DNA of 64,000 nt, from assembly GCA_014871385.1 (NCBI GenBank), contig CM026426.1:51177238-51241237 (forward strand). The letters are read 5' to 3'. Source of the DNA: Ceratodon purpureus (Eukaryota > Streptophyta > Bryopsida > Pseudoditrichales > Ditrichaceae). The notes beneath the pieces are model-generated. The model saw nothing but the letters and a program-made list of their open reading frames with translations. It did not search any database and had not been told where the DNA came from. Positions within the stretch are counted from its first letter, which is position 1, and every line of letters starts with the position of its first letter. This document shows positions 11,180 to 22,350 of this stretch, piece by piece. Both the position numbers and the translations under genes were made by a program.

Positions 11180-14061
11180 TTGCCACGTGGCTCATCCACA
11201 AACCCTAGGGGGCAGCTAGATATATCTCTGGGTTCAGTAGACCCGCATTCAAGTGATCAGCTAGTGGGCGCACAAGTTTCTTCACCTCCACCTCCGCCAC
11301 CCCCAACGATGGCCGACTTAGTGCTTCCAACCGACCCTCTTCCTGGTTTGACACAAGATCAGCCAACAGCTGCACCACGCATTGATGACCTCGCGCCTAC
11401 CCCAACATTCACTCCGATAGTGAGCTATTTTTCAGTACAGCCCGTATTCAACTACCCAAACATCCCTTCTTCCTCATTCGCCCCTCCTCGCATTTCTTCT
11501 CTCTCTCGTGACTTCCACCAAGGCAAATTTCGCCCTTCTATCTCTTCACACGCTGCTCCATCCCTACTTTCTCCTATACCACCATTATCCCTTCCCCCCT
11601 CCTCATCCACCCTCCCTTTATATCGGCAGTACACTGCTTCTCTTCCACCCCGCCCTTCTCCTCCTCTTCGGGTTTCCCCTGCCCATCTCCACTGCATTCT
11701 TCATTCTTTGTCTACCTCCTCCACTACTACTCTTAGGATTTCCAAACATCCTTCGGAGGGCGTTTGTGGGGATAGCGCACTTGCTTTGTGGCCCTCGCGT
11801 TCTGTCAACTTCTCCAGGCGGCCACTATAGACCCACCTCCACCTTCACACGGCGTCGCCCCCCCAATCGTGGCACCTACTTCTTTGACTGTCTTCCAATC
11901 CCCTTCAGTTCCCGGTAGTGGTCCTCACTGTCGGCTACCCTCAGGTTCTTCATCACCATCCAGTCTCAAGTGTCTTTTCCCTTCTTCGTCTGGTCAAATT
12001 GCTCCCTCGTCATCGTCCTATCAGTATCTTACGTCTAGGATTTCAGCTAGTAATCAAGGTACCTCAGGTCCGGTTATCTCCACAGTCAAATTAGAGTCCC
12101 TACCGAGTCTTCATTTTGGTCCATCTGATTTCCCATCTCCACCTCCTTGTCTTTTTGCTCACTCTGTGTCTGATCACCTTCCACCCAACTCTAATTTTTG
12201 GCCGCAGTCGGCACAATTAGCACAGTCTGCCTTTGTCACTTTTCCTCACGTTGTTGATTCCCTGCGTCTCTTGTGTGCGACCAATGGTTTTCCGCAAACT
12301 GACCCTTCTGACTATACATCTGAAGATAGCAATAGTTCAGATGCATTAAGTTTGCCATGCACTGCTCTCAGGGTCCTGCCCGCGCTGTAGGCAGACCTGA
12401 TTTTACATTCGCTCGAGCCGACTCTGCTCCACACCGACCACCACGCACCCGCACGCGCCGCCGCCGAGGGCATTTTGGCACATTGGAGTTACAACTTTGC
12501 ACAGGGTTACAACTTTGCACGCGGCATATCAGGTTTGGGTTCAAGCATTCGAGGACGTCATTGGTTTCAAGCAGCGCCACATTTTTGTCAGCAATGACAT
12601 GCTGGAGCACATGTTTGCGGCTGAGGTGGCTGCAGCTCATCACAAGCCGTTTGATTGGTCCCACTTCGTCCTGACCAATCTCCGTCGCCATCTCATCTAT
12701 ATTCATTCCCAGGCTTTAGGCACGAGACGCTTTAGAGGGGCACCAGTAATGGACGCCATCCTATTGACATGGTTCCCGGAGCAGGAAGACGTCACAGCTC
12801 CACTCCTCATTTGTTCGAGCTTTGATACTACCGACGGCAGTCATGAAGGCGCCTCAGTTAGTGACGCTCCGCCTCCACATCAAGTTGGCTCAGTCTTGCG
12901 CGACCAGACCATCGGAGCCGACTTACCATCGACAGTCATCGCTTCAGTGGATCCGGCATTGGCCACCACCCCAACCTCCAAGTCTATGGAGGGTTCATCC
13001 GACGTGGGCCGCTCTACTCAGCGCCTCACACGACAAGCTCTTTGACATCACCCCGACGACCTTCTCCCACCCCCGGACAACATGGCGCAGGACACACCGC
13101 CAACTGCCACAGGGTCCCCATCGTGTCGGTACCCCTTACGGTCCCGCACTCCCATGCCCGTCGCTGCTACGGTCTTGTTCGTTTTTGTGCCCCTCATCAT
13201 TGGTCGAACTACAACCCCTTTGCAAGTTTCCCTCGCGTGTGGAGGCAGTTCCTCTAGCAAGTCTCTTGCCGTGGACCCGCAGCCACCATCCTCTCCGAAT
13301 GACTCTACACTCACGGCATCGACTCTGACCACGCAGATGGCGACCTCAACTGTAGCCCCGCCAATCGCAGATATCCTAAGATTTGCTGGGCGATTGTTCC
13401 GTGGCGTCCGTTCCTCATCTTTGGTCGTCACCTCCAACACATCTCCCAATATGCAAAAGTCTCACAACCTGCACCTGGCTCGGCTTCACCCTCAGACCCA
13501 AGTCACTTTCCGACTCCTCCAACTGCCACTGCTGGCCGCGATACTGCGGGCCCCTTACAGCCAAACCTACCTATACACCAACAATCCGGTGGTTGTTCTG
13601 GCGGGCCCCTTGATGACTCTTTGGAGAGCCTCGGACCGGCCGGCGCCACTTCCATCAGAGGTTTTCAGCTCTTACTGAATGATTTGAACGCTATGGCAAC
13701 TGTCTCTGTAAGGACACGTGCAGTTGCTTGACAATTGGAGGGTACCCGCTTCTCTCGTGATAGTCGAGTCACTGAGCTCGAATCTAACCTCGGTAAGCTG
13801 ATAGCGCAGGTCGTAGATCTTACACATCAGCCTCAAGCCTCCGAGACTGCTCGGGAACACTTGCTCTTGGACAATACCAAGTAGCAAGCCTCCGTCACTA
13901 CCTTACACGACCAGTGAGCCGCTGATGCTGTTCCACACAGACAACCGAAGCCAATCTTCGTCGTCTTCAGCTCGAGCAGCAAGTCAATTGCCCCTTGCAA
14001 CAAGCTGATATTCTCGTGCTGGAGGATCAAAAGCTTATCTTACAGCTGGCCACTCTGACTC
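11180..14061 (+). pseudogene. Element B ORF3, 5' part (Pro/Ser-rich then helical)
   Basis: Region downstream of integrase that ordinary Ty3/gypsy elements lack. The first part (11180-12390) is Pro/Ser/Thr-rich and low in complexity. The second (about 12500-13045) has a compact motif AFEDVIGFKQRHIFV. Element C carries the same motif (ALQEAIGFKQRLLFV, about 49890), so this is a real shared coding segment. A coiled-coil-like stretch follows (13720-14060). Several frame breaks are present. D1 is inserted at 14062 and ORF3 resumes, in frame, at 17575. Function unknown; an envelope is not indicated, since no signal peptide or membrane helix is visible. Confidence 0.6.
14057..14061 (+). repeat. Target-site duplication of D1, left copy
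   Basis: GACTC immediately before the TG end of D1. The identical GACTC is at 17575-17579 after the CA end. Removing D1 with one copy restores the ORF3 reading frame exactly. Confidence 0.85.
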
Positions 14062-14440
14062 TGTGGAAAGTGATTTCCACGGTTGACATACCAGAATACT
14101 AATTCCGGTAGGAAAATGATAAACATTTAAAAATTTTATGTTAGAAATACGGGAGTACTAAGTCGATAAGTGAAACAACCGGTTAAGACGGTTGGCCGAA
14201 TAAATAAGAGAACCGGAAGGACAGCCGGGTGCGATCCGGTCGTCTGCGGGGGAGGAGTGGGAGCACCGTCCGTATGACAAAACCCTGACACTGCGGACTT
14301 AAGGATAACCACCAAAAGGTACAACGCACGAGGGGAGAATGGCTGCAACCATTAAAACGCCGCCGGTCGCGACCGTCCAATGATGAAAGGCTACGACCGT
14401 CCGTCATGATGAGCTACGAACGGGTGGGCGTGAGGGCAGG

Positions 14441-14448
14441 TATAAAAG
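14441..14448 (+). promoter_or_regulatory. TATA box of D1
   Basis: TATAAAAG, 202 bp before the ORF start at 14650, in a GC-rich surrounding. A TATATAAG stands at the equivalent place in D2 (21963-21970, minus strand), which supports a shared RNA polymerase II promoter. Confidence 0.55.
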
Positions 14449-14649
14449 GAGGAAGAACAGCCGTGCTCCTCCTTTCTTTTTGTCATTTTGTGGCACGCTG
14501 GGTCCTTGTGTTCCACGGCGAAGGGCGCAGTTAGGGTTGGACGGTAGGAGAGAGACGGTGAGACGGAAGTGTTTCCGTTAGGTGAGGGATTGTGGTGAGG
14601 ATCGTGCGTGCAGGTGTTACCGGAGTGACGGTGAGGAGGACTTAGCAGA

Positions 14650-16515
14650 ATGGGTAGAAAGGGGAAGGAACCGGCGGAGGAAGGACAGTTGGTTAGGGTA
14701 CAACGGGTCATGCCGTTGATGCCGGCAGACGAGGGGGAGCACGAGCTCCTCCGGACCCCCTTAGAAACCATGGGCTGTGAGGTCCTACTGGACAAGGCAT
14801 GGGGTTGGAAACATGCCCTTCCGGCCCAGGAGATCCTCGTCAAGAATCCCGAGAATCGAGGAACCATCCGGGGAGAGCCGGATAAGTGGACGGCACAACT
14901 CTGGAGGGAGACGTATGGTTTCAAGAACTCTGGAGAGATCTCGACACCGGAGACCCGGGACATTGTATGGGGGTATATCAAGGGGTCCGGAGACCCGAGA
15001 GAAGGATGGGAGCTGGAGGACATCACGAATCCGGAGGCCCGGAGAGTCGTAGGGTTTATGAACCCTATTTTCCATCCGGAAAAGCCCAAACGGATAACCA
15101 TCAAGTGGGCGTCCGTTTTCATTGGGGCCATGATTGGTGAATTCATGGTAGACAGGGGCGTCATGATGAAGACGATAGTCGACCGGCAGGTAGCCAATCT
15201 CCGGGAGACCAAGAAGCAGGCCACCTGCCTTCCGTCTTTCCTCATTCACCTCTACCGCCACAAGGGGCTGTTGAGTCCTAAGGAGATCCGGGAGTACGAT
15301 GAAATCAAAAGCATACAGCAGTACGCCGAACCGGAAGAGGTGTCCGATCAGGACGATGATGATGATGTTATCGAGGTCTCCCCCACGCCGGCTAAGAGAC
15401 CCCGTCCCAGCCCGGAGAAGGGACAGCCATCCGGATCACCTCGGACTCCCACCCCGGCCAAGCGAACCTTGAACACGGAAGTCCAACAGCCCACCGGACC
15501 ACCGGAGCACACCGGGGACCCGTGCCAGGACTTAGTTAACCTTTTGGAGCAGATGACGACGTATGTTCGGTTCCTACAGTCGACTAGGCAGACGGAGGGC
15601 CGGTTGGCTACGGAGGTAATTGCCCTTACGGGTTCGGACCGGTTGGAGGAATGCCTGAATATTCTTCGCAAGAACCGGGACTTGGCCGGTCTCCAGAACA
15701 AGCACATGGACCGGCTACAGAAGTACCGGGAGAGGATTCTGAAGCTTGAGGAGGAAGTGCGTGATGCCCAGAAGGATTACAGTGACGCCCGTGACCGGGC
15801 AGCCGAGGCCATCCGGTCGGTCGTCGAGATCAAGGCCACTTTAGCCCTTCCGGTGGATGTGGCCAATCAGTGCGCCGTTTACCAAGCCTTCTTGACCCGT
15901 CAGCCGGATCCGACTGTCAAAAAGATTATAAAGTTCATGCACGACCGGACGAAGGTGATGAGGGACATTTGGGTGCAGATGAAGAACATGGTGGAGATCA
16001 TCAGTTCCGCAAAGGCCGGTCCGTCATCAGAGCCACCGGCAGATCGGGAGGGGCCGAGACCACCGTCCCCACCCAGGGAACCGGCGCCGGTGCCACCTCC
16101 AGCCTCTCCGATACGGTCGACCATCCGGTCAGCCCAACAGGAGGTAGGACATCCGCTGGAGGAGCCTATCCCGGATACCTTGAGCAGTCTGCACACTCAG
16201 CCCAATTTGGCTGGAATCGAGACTGTTAACCCCGGAAACATCCCTTTGGAACCGGACCAAGGACCACCACCGGAAGGCTTTATGCCGGTACAGGGATCTC
16301 CGGAAAAGCTCTAGGTGGATCTCAGCGCGGTTCCGGTGGCGGCACGATCTCCATCCCCCGCGGTTCAAGCAGAACGATCCCGGAAGTCCAGCGAACCGTC
16401 GGCCTCTGATGCTCCGGAAGAAGGCCCCTCGTTGAAGAAGCTGAAGAGGGTACAGAAGAAGGAACGGATGGATGGAACCCGGCACAGTCCCCGGTTCGAT
16501 AAGCACAAGGAGTAG
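14650..16515 (+). CDS. D1 ORF: gag-like plant-transposon protein with coiled coil
   Basis: 554 codons to TAG (16312-16314), followed in the same frame by 66 open codons to 16515. Residues 80-220 match the D2 protein: TIRG-P--W--Q-W-ETY-F, then a hydrophobic block, then PSFLIHLYRHKGLL. This block resembles the 'putative plant transposon protein' domain of Athila-type ORFs; that link is from memory of the family pattern. An acidic patch (DDDDD, about residues 236-240) and a Pro-rich segment follow, then a coiled coil (about residues 345-400) and a Pro-rich tail. The post-stop part is basic (KKLKRVQKKER), like a nuclear-localisation or nucleic-acid-binding tail. The start is the first ATG after the TATA box. 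Probably a structural, gag-like protein. Confidence 0.7.
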
Positions 16516-17574
16516 AAGTTAGGATAAGAACCCGATAAAACGGCAGCGACTAACGATGGGGCTCCAGTGCACCCGGCTACCGATCCGGATAGATAGCGGC
16601 AGTAACTAGGAATAGAAGGCGGCCACCGGTCCGGGATTCCCGGATCCAAGATCCGGAATTTCTGGATCTCGATGGGCCACTTGGTCGCTTTAGGAATCGA
16701 TAGGTTTAGTATTTAAGCTGGACGTTTTTCCAAGGCCGGGGCCTTGTTTTTGTACGCCGTTTTGTTGATTGCAGTTGAGAATATACTTTTGGATTTGTTG
16801 TGTCAACCGGCTGCTGACGGGTCCGTTGCCGTATGGTTTGCTGGTATTATTGTCTTTTGTAGTGTTCCGGAGGAGTGTTGAACAGTGGAATAATCTGGAG
16901 AGCGCCCGGAGAGACTGGGGAGGTGTCGAGCGTCGAGTGTTGACGGTTTCCAGTCCCGGAAGGAGTCCGTAGGGAAGGGGAGACGTACTGCAGCAGGGCT
17001 GGTAGTCTCAAGGACACGGCGAACCGTGTGTACACCGGGATCCGGAAACGGACCGGTCGCTTCCTGTAGATGGGATAAAAGCCGAATGTCCAACTGCGAA
17101 CCAATCCGGAAGGGAGATAGTATAGTCGAATACTGTGCAGCCGTAAGGTGATGTCATTGTAGTATGATTTCCGTATTCATAACCGGCACTGAGTAGCTAT
17201 CCGGACCGGTACCTAGCCGTACGGAAGAATTATTACACCACTTTCTGAGTGGTAAATAGGAACAGTGGGGAGTCCAGCCACTTTAAGTCACGGGACGGTG
17301 GAAAATCCAGCCACTTGAAAGGATAGACGGATCAGTGGGAACCGGCCACTAGTCTAAAAAGCCGGAAAATAGGAACGAGGCAAAAACTACCGGGGTTCGG
17401 CCAACCGGTTGTAAGACGGAATACGGTCGGACACTGGTGGTGATTTCCGTTAGGATCTAAAAGGAAGAAAACTATAGGTCTTCGTGGGAACGAACACGGA
17501 GTGGTTCACTTTGGAGGGTATTTAGTGTGAATTAAGTGCCTTCCGGAGGAATACGGATACCACGTCGTGCTACA
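16516..17574 (+). other. D1 3' non-coding region
   Basis: About 1 kb without a credible gene. It carries short repeats such as 'tccagccactt' (about 17270 and 17310) and many CCGG words. The D1 3' end lies at 17574. I see no LTR copy of the 5' end here. Confidence 0.5.
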
Positions 17575-18025
17575 GACTCTCCCTGCACGCGAAATAAACC
17601 GAGCAGTACGTGACTACGTCGCCTCCAAACACCAAGACCTGGAGACTGCCCTCACAGCCCACCGCGAGGACTTTGCACGCCATCAGCGATGGCTCCGACG
17701 GTTTGAAGAGCGCGACCCCACGTTCAAGCCATGGCTGGAGGACGGGGACACTTCAAGCGCAGAGCCGACTTTGACATACCCGACTACTTGGGGACAGTCC
17801 GACCTTCGATACTCTAGGCACATTCGGCGCGGCTTTGTGGTTGTTAGGATAGAGTCTCTTTTTAGTGTTTTCTTTTTCACTTTTCATTTTTTTCCTAGGC
17901 CATGTTTCCCATTCATCTTTTCTCCACGCCCTCCCGTTCTGAGGACAAAACTATTGGAAAAAGGAGATAATGTTAACCGGAAGTTCTCCATCTCCCCTTA
18001 CCCAGTTTCCAGTAGCAATATTTAG
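17575..18025 (+). pseudogene. Element B ORF3, 3' part
   Basis: Continuation of ORF3 after D1. Joining 14061 to 17580 reads without a break (LATLTLPAREINRAV). It encodes a charged helical segment rich in Arg, Glu and Asp (HREDFARHQRWLRRFEERD) with coiled-coil character. The ORF then runs into the untranslated end before the polypurine tract; the final residues after about 17850 are probably not real coding sequence. Confidence 0.55.
17958..17970 (+). promoter_or_regulatory. Polypurine tract of element B
   Basis: Purine-rich AAAAAGGAGATAA directly before the LTR start. The same arrangement (GGAAAAGGGGATAA) is found in element C at 50427-50440. It primes plus-strand cDNA synthesis. Confidence 0.75.
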
Positions 18026-18393
18026 TTTTGCATCCCTGCCTACGACAGTCATCCAGTCGGCTGGATGAACTCTGTCACAACCGACTTGGATGAACTCTGT
18101 CGTAGCCGACAAGATGAATTCTGCTAGACTCTTAAGGCTGGTTTTAGGATTTTTGAAGTCATTTCTCACTAGTGCATTCAGAGTGAAAGGAGACTGAGGA
18201 GACACTATGAGCTACTGTACCATGATTTTGGAGCAGATTTGACCCTCTTTATACAGTTTTGACTCACTTTTACATCTCCATCGAGTGTTTCCACAATTGT
18301 ATGAATGTTTCAGCACCTAAGTTAGTTGGGGTTTTGTAGAGTTTTTGATGGGTTGTAAAGGCTAGGGTTTTGTAGGCAAATCCTCCCTTCACA
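17971..18393 (+). repeat. 3' LTR of element B
   Basis: About 423 bp from TGTTAACCGG to CACA. It matches the LTR of element C (32113-32231 joined to 45363-45677, and 50441-50625). Near the start are two to three tandem units of about 24 bp around GGATGAACTCTGTCG plus CCGAC. The end has the shared 'aggctagggttt' and 'aaatcctccctt' words. Confidence 0.8.
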
Positions 18394-19603
18394 AGATGTT
18401 TGATAATCTGCTACTACGTTTATGTTTCCTGTTGTGCCCAAGGAAGGGTTAGGATGATGCACCACACTTTGCAATGTACATGCATTCCTAGGTCTTTGGA
18501 AAACAACGACTAATTTGTTTGTTCGGAATTGCTTAGCTGCTACGTTGAGCAGTTCAACCAAGAATCTTCCTGTGGAGGTCTTAGACATGTACTAGCTGTT
18601 GAATGTGCCTTAGATCCAAGTGGCTTTCCGGATGTCACTCTTTCCTGCCGCTGTGAAGGCCTTCCTTAAGTCGTTCTTTCTTGTCGGAACACGGAAACGT
18701 AACTAACATCTGGATAGCACTTCAACTGAGCGTAAACCTCCGTATTGTCACTAGGTATCGATTATCGTCCAGGGACTCAATACTGTTTCACCTAGTAGTT
18801 CCGAGCCTTGCCACTGCTCGGATAATATCTCTGAAACGTAACTCCTCAATTACCTCTCTCTCTCTTTCTCTTTCTTGTCAGGTGTTTCGTCCACAAACCC
18901 TAACGTCTCAGAAACAGCTACCGTCCCACAACTGTCCTAGAGAATTCTGGCCAGCAGGTCACGCAGACGGCTACTTCCGATCCATGAGACTACAACGACA
19001 AACCAATCCGGATCTGGGAGAACCAGGATCCGATTATCCCTAGGCGACCCGTACCACGTTCCGAATCCCCCTCTCATAGTGTACGGAACCTCTTCAGAAG
19101 TTCAGGGAGCCCGATCAAGTACCCCTCAATCCGCTTCGACCCTAGCGACGGCTATTCCGCGTGAGGTTGGGTTGGGGACAAAACAGTGAGGCTTCACTCC
19201 TACGACAATCCACTAAATCTTTCTGCTCAATCCCATTACCTTTCCGGTTCGGGTCTCGTCACAACTCCCATCACCTTCCTATCCGAGCTACAGCGGAACT
19301 CTCATATCCTTCCTGGATCATTCACACTTAGCTGGAAACCACGCACAGTACTTGCAAAACACGAATACTTTACTGATAAGGAATATAGGGAGAAAACATG
19401 CAAAACGAAGACCCGGACTGCATCGCCTTCCCCGTTTAAGTAAGCAAGGGCTTTCACAAAAGCGGCGGCGTCGGCAGTTCAATCAAAAACCCTAATCCCT
19501 TATTATCTACCTAGAATCCTACTTTACAAATAATCCGGATCTCCCGATCCGGAACCTACTCCTATAAATCCGGAAAGTGACGGCCAGTTGCAGCGAGAGG
19601 AAT

Positions 19604-21812
19604 CTACCCCATCTTTGTCTTCTTGTGGCTCTCCTGCCCGCGGTCCTTCTCCTTCGACCTGGTCATTCGTAACTCGGATCCTTCTGTCCTCGCTGCCCGT
19701 TCCGCCTGACGCCTAGCACTCCGTTCCGCCTTTGACTCCTTCGTCTTGGTCTCCAAGGAAAGCCGGGTAACGACTCGGTTCTTTGGAGATTTGGGAGACT
19801 TTGGCAACATATGCGAGGGAGGGGTTCCGGACGTAGGGGTCCGAGTCCCAGTTCCGGCTGTCCCAATCGGGGAGCTGGCATAAGTTTCCAAGTCGGACCC
19901 GGAAATCGTAATGGGTCCCTTCTCTGCCGGATCCTTCCTCTTCCTCAAAACCCTCCGAGCACCGGAACTGTCAGCAGGGGAGTCCACCACTGGCGTTCCG
20001 GTGGGTGTAGGAGTCACCGTTCCGGTCTCGGCTGTGGGTGAAGGGGTAAGTGCCCTCTCCTGAGTCACTCGGGTCCGTCCGGTTGGTGAAATGGACCTTC
20101 CCCATTCCGCTCCTGCTACCTCCCCTTGGTAGGCCGGAATGATTACCGACGATCCGAGTGTTGGGAGAACAACCGGCTGCACGGGCCGGGTTACCTCTTC
20201 CGTAACCGTCCGCTCCTCGGATCGCCTAACGGTGACTGTAGTCCCTGTCACCTCCTGCCGACCGGTGGGGATCGCGCAGCCTTGCTGAGCCGTGCTGGCT
20301 CCGGATGACGCCACCTGTCCTTGGTGTTCCCGGATCATATCCGCGATCGTCCAAGCCGGTTTGAAGATATCCGAGTCGAACCGCCATTTGCTCTTCAAGC
20401 TGGAGGTTGCGCTCCAATGGGGTCCTGAATGCTACACCGCGGGATTCCCCTACAATGGTCCAAGAGGGAGATCTAGGAAACCTGGTTCCGACACTGGGAC
20501 TTTCGACTCCCGGATTGAGCAGCTGCCAAATCTTCTTCAGAATGTGGTTCATCGAGTGCTCGCATTTGGAGAGGATCGTGATGATCTTCTGCTTGTTCTC
20601 CAAATCTGCAGGCTGCAACACATTCTCGTCGAACAACCAGGCCTTGTTGACTATAGCATCCGGATTCCCTACCAACTTCCGAAGCTCACCCAAGGTTTCC
20701 TCTTGCTCGGAATGAAACTTCCGGATCTCCTCGCTCTTCGTCGCCAGTTCCCTCGTAAGCTCCTGCAACTGAAGCTCCAACTGCTTCTTCTCACTCCGAA
20801 GCTTAGGGGCGTCCTTCAAAAGCTCCACCTCTCGGATCACCTCCTCCGGTGAACAGCCCCCCAGCAACGTGCAGACTCTCCGGAACAGCGTCTCGATCCG
20901 ATCGTAAGAGGCCTGCGCCCAATGAGTTTCCTCCCGAATTCCCCGGAACGGTTCAACCGAAAATCCCCGCTCGGAACTGACCTCCTTCCGTTTTGCATCT
21001 CCCCGGGCTATGGAGGGCTTTGCGTGCTGCGACGTAGCGCGTTCCGATCGTGACTTGGAGTGGGCCTTCGTAGCGCCGGGATTCGGAATGATCGCCGTAT
21101 CATCATCCCCTTCCGTGGACGTTGTATCCGAGGTTTCGCCGTGCGGTACGACATCCATCCCTGGCGGAATCTCCTGAAAATTGAGGAAGTTCTTCGCCGT
21201 CGTACAAGTCTCCTCCTCCTTATCCATCAGCAAGCTATATGCGTGATAGAGGTGGTAGAGAAAGGGGGTGATTGGCGTCGGCTTCTTTCCGATGGAAGGC
21301 ACCAACTTCTGCACGGTTTCTGCCATGAGCACAGCCCAATTCACTGGACCCTCCCCTGTGTACGCTCCGAGTATGGTGATTCCAAACGTGATGGTGACAT
21401 GTTCCGGTTTCAACGGATACAGGATCCGAACGAGGAAGGCTAGGACCTGTCTCTGTCTCCTATCCTTACAGGCGTCTATCGGGTACCCGTTGTTCTTATG
21501 GATCTTCCCGTGGAACCTATACTGTACGTACTTATCTGTCCAGGTTGCCCAAAGGAGTCCGTTCTGCTCAAAATTGTAAGTTTCCGCCCATTGTTCCGCG
21601 CACCACAGCGTGGGCTTGCCCCGGATCGTGTTGTCCCACCTATTGTCCGGCCCGTCCAAGATCTCCGCCACCATCGCCTCATCCTTCAACAACCATGGCC
21701 GTGACAACAAACCCTCGCATCTCATCCGGGTGAGGTCGTCAATCAACTCGTTCATCGCTGACTCTCTCTCCGGAGTGGCGGGGCTAAGAACCCTACACTG
21801 AACGTGCGCCAT
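19604..21812 (-). CDS. D2 ORFs: gag-like protein in two overlapping frames
   Basis: ORF a runs 21812-20226 (528 codons) and ORF b 20398-19604 (264 codons). They overlap by 173 nt, with ORF b in the +1 frame. ORF a carries the domain shared with D1 (NTIRGKP--W---QWAETYNF and PFLYHLYHAYSLL) and a long coiled coil of Glu/Leu/Lys-rich heptads (about residues 335-400). ORF b is Thr/Pro-rich and ends in a strongly basic tail (RSKEKDRGQESHKKTK), which parallels the basic part behind the stop in D1. Either a frameshift joins the two during translation or an indel broke one ORF. Probably a particle or RNA-binding protein of a non-autonomous retroelement. Confidence 0.65.
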
Positions 21813-21962
21813 TTCTACGCCTCACTTCTCTCCCTTTACGATCCGACAACAAGAAACCCGGCAATCCAACTGCCAGTGAATCGGAAAAGACAAGACACAT
21901 GACCGCTCTTTCACTCTCTACGCCCAGTCCGCAAAAAGGAACTCCAAACCCTAACACTCCCG

Positions 21963-21970
21963 CTTATATA
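21963..21970 (-). promoter_or_regulatory. TATA box of D2
   Basis: TATATAAG on the minus strand, 151 bp upstream of the ATG at 21812. It is in the same place relative to the ORF as the TATA box of D1. Confidence 0.5.
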
Positions 21971-22350
21971 CCCAGGGCATCATAAATGCTGCGGCGGCCC
22001 GTAATTGCAGCCGCCACCGTACCGAGCTCGGCACCTATCCAAGTCATGATGACTTCCGCGTCGTTTCGGATCCTAGACGCGGTTACAGTAACGGTCAGTT
22101 CTCGGATCTTTGACCCGTTCCGAGTTTTCTCTTCCGAGATCCGGGATCAAGGTTTCGAGAATACTTCCTGCGTTAACTGTTTTAAGGTTCCTGGGGTATC
22201 CGGTTGGTGCTAACTCTTAATGCGGCTAGTGTCTAGCTACTTTTTACCTAATTAACCAAAAAAATTGAAAATTTAAATGAAATTCTAACACCGGATGGGG
22301 CTCTTCCGGTTTATTCTGAGTTTCTCGGATCCCACATTTCTCCCCACTCG

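Larger units (their letters stand above)
14062..17574 (+). mobile_element. D1: single-ORF element with TG...CA ends, inserted in B
   Basis: A 3,513-bp insertion starting TGTGGAAAG and ending GTGCTACA, flanked by GACTC on both sides. TG...CA ends and a 5-bp duplication are those of LTR-type integrase insertion, yet I could not find matching LTRs within it. It contains a TATA box, one long ORF (14650-16515) and about 1 kb of non-coding 3' sequence (16516-17574). It has no protease, RT or integrase, so it must be mobilised in trans. The sequence is very rich in CCGG and CCGGA. It resembles the TR-GAG type of non-autonomous element in layout. Confidence 0.75.
5466..18393 (+). mobile_element. Ty3/gypsy LTR retrotransposon B, 5'-truncated, hosting D1
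   Basis: Plus-strand relative of element A. It starts inside gag (about 5466), so 5' LTR, leader and gag N-terminus are missing. It continues through gag, protease, RT, RNase H, integrase and a long third ORF region (11180-18025), then a polypurine tract and a 423-bp 3' LTR. Element D1 is inserted at 14062-17574. The protein sequence differs from A at many positions, so A and B are old separate insertions, not a recent palindrome. Frameshifts, stops and active-site losses show the copy is dead. Confidence 0.88.
18600..22350 (-). mobile_element. D2: diverged relative of D1
   Basis: Minus-strand element whose main protein is homologous to that of D1. It has the same build: TATA box (21963-21970), then one large ORF region (21812-19604), then about 1 kb of CCGGA-rich non-coding sequence down to about 18600. 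The precise ends are not visible; limits are set by where CCGGA-rich sequence stops. It has no polymerase genes. Confidence 0.6.

Noticed and set aside
11452..11697. Minus-strand Gly/Arg/Glu-rich ORF
   Set aside because: It is the antisense of the C/T-rich, Pro/Ser-coding part of ORF3; low complexity explains it.
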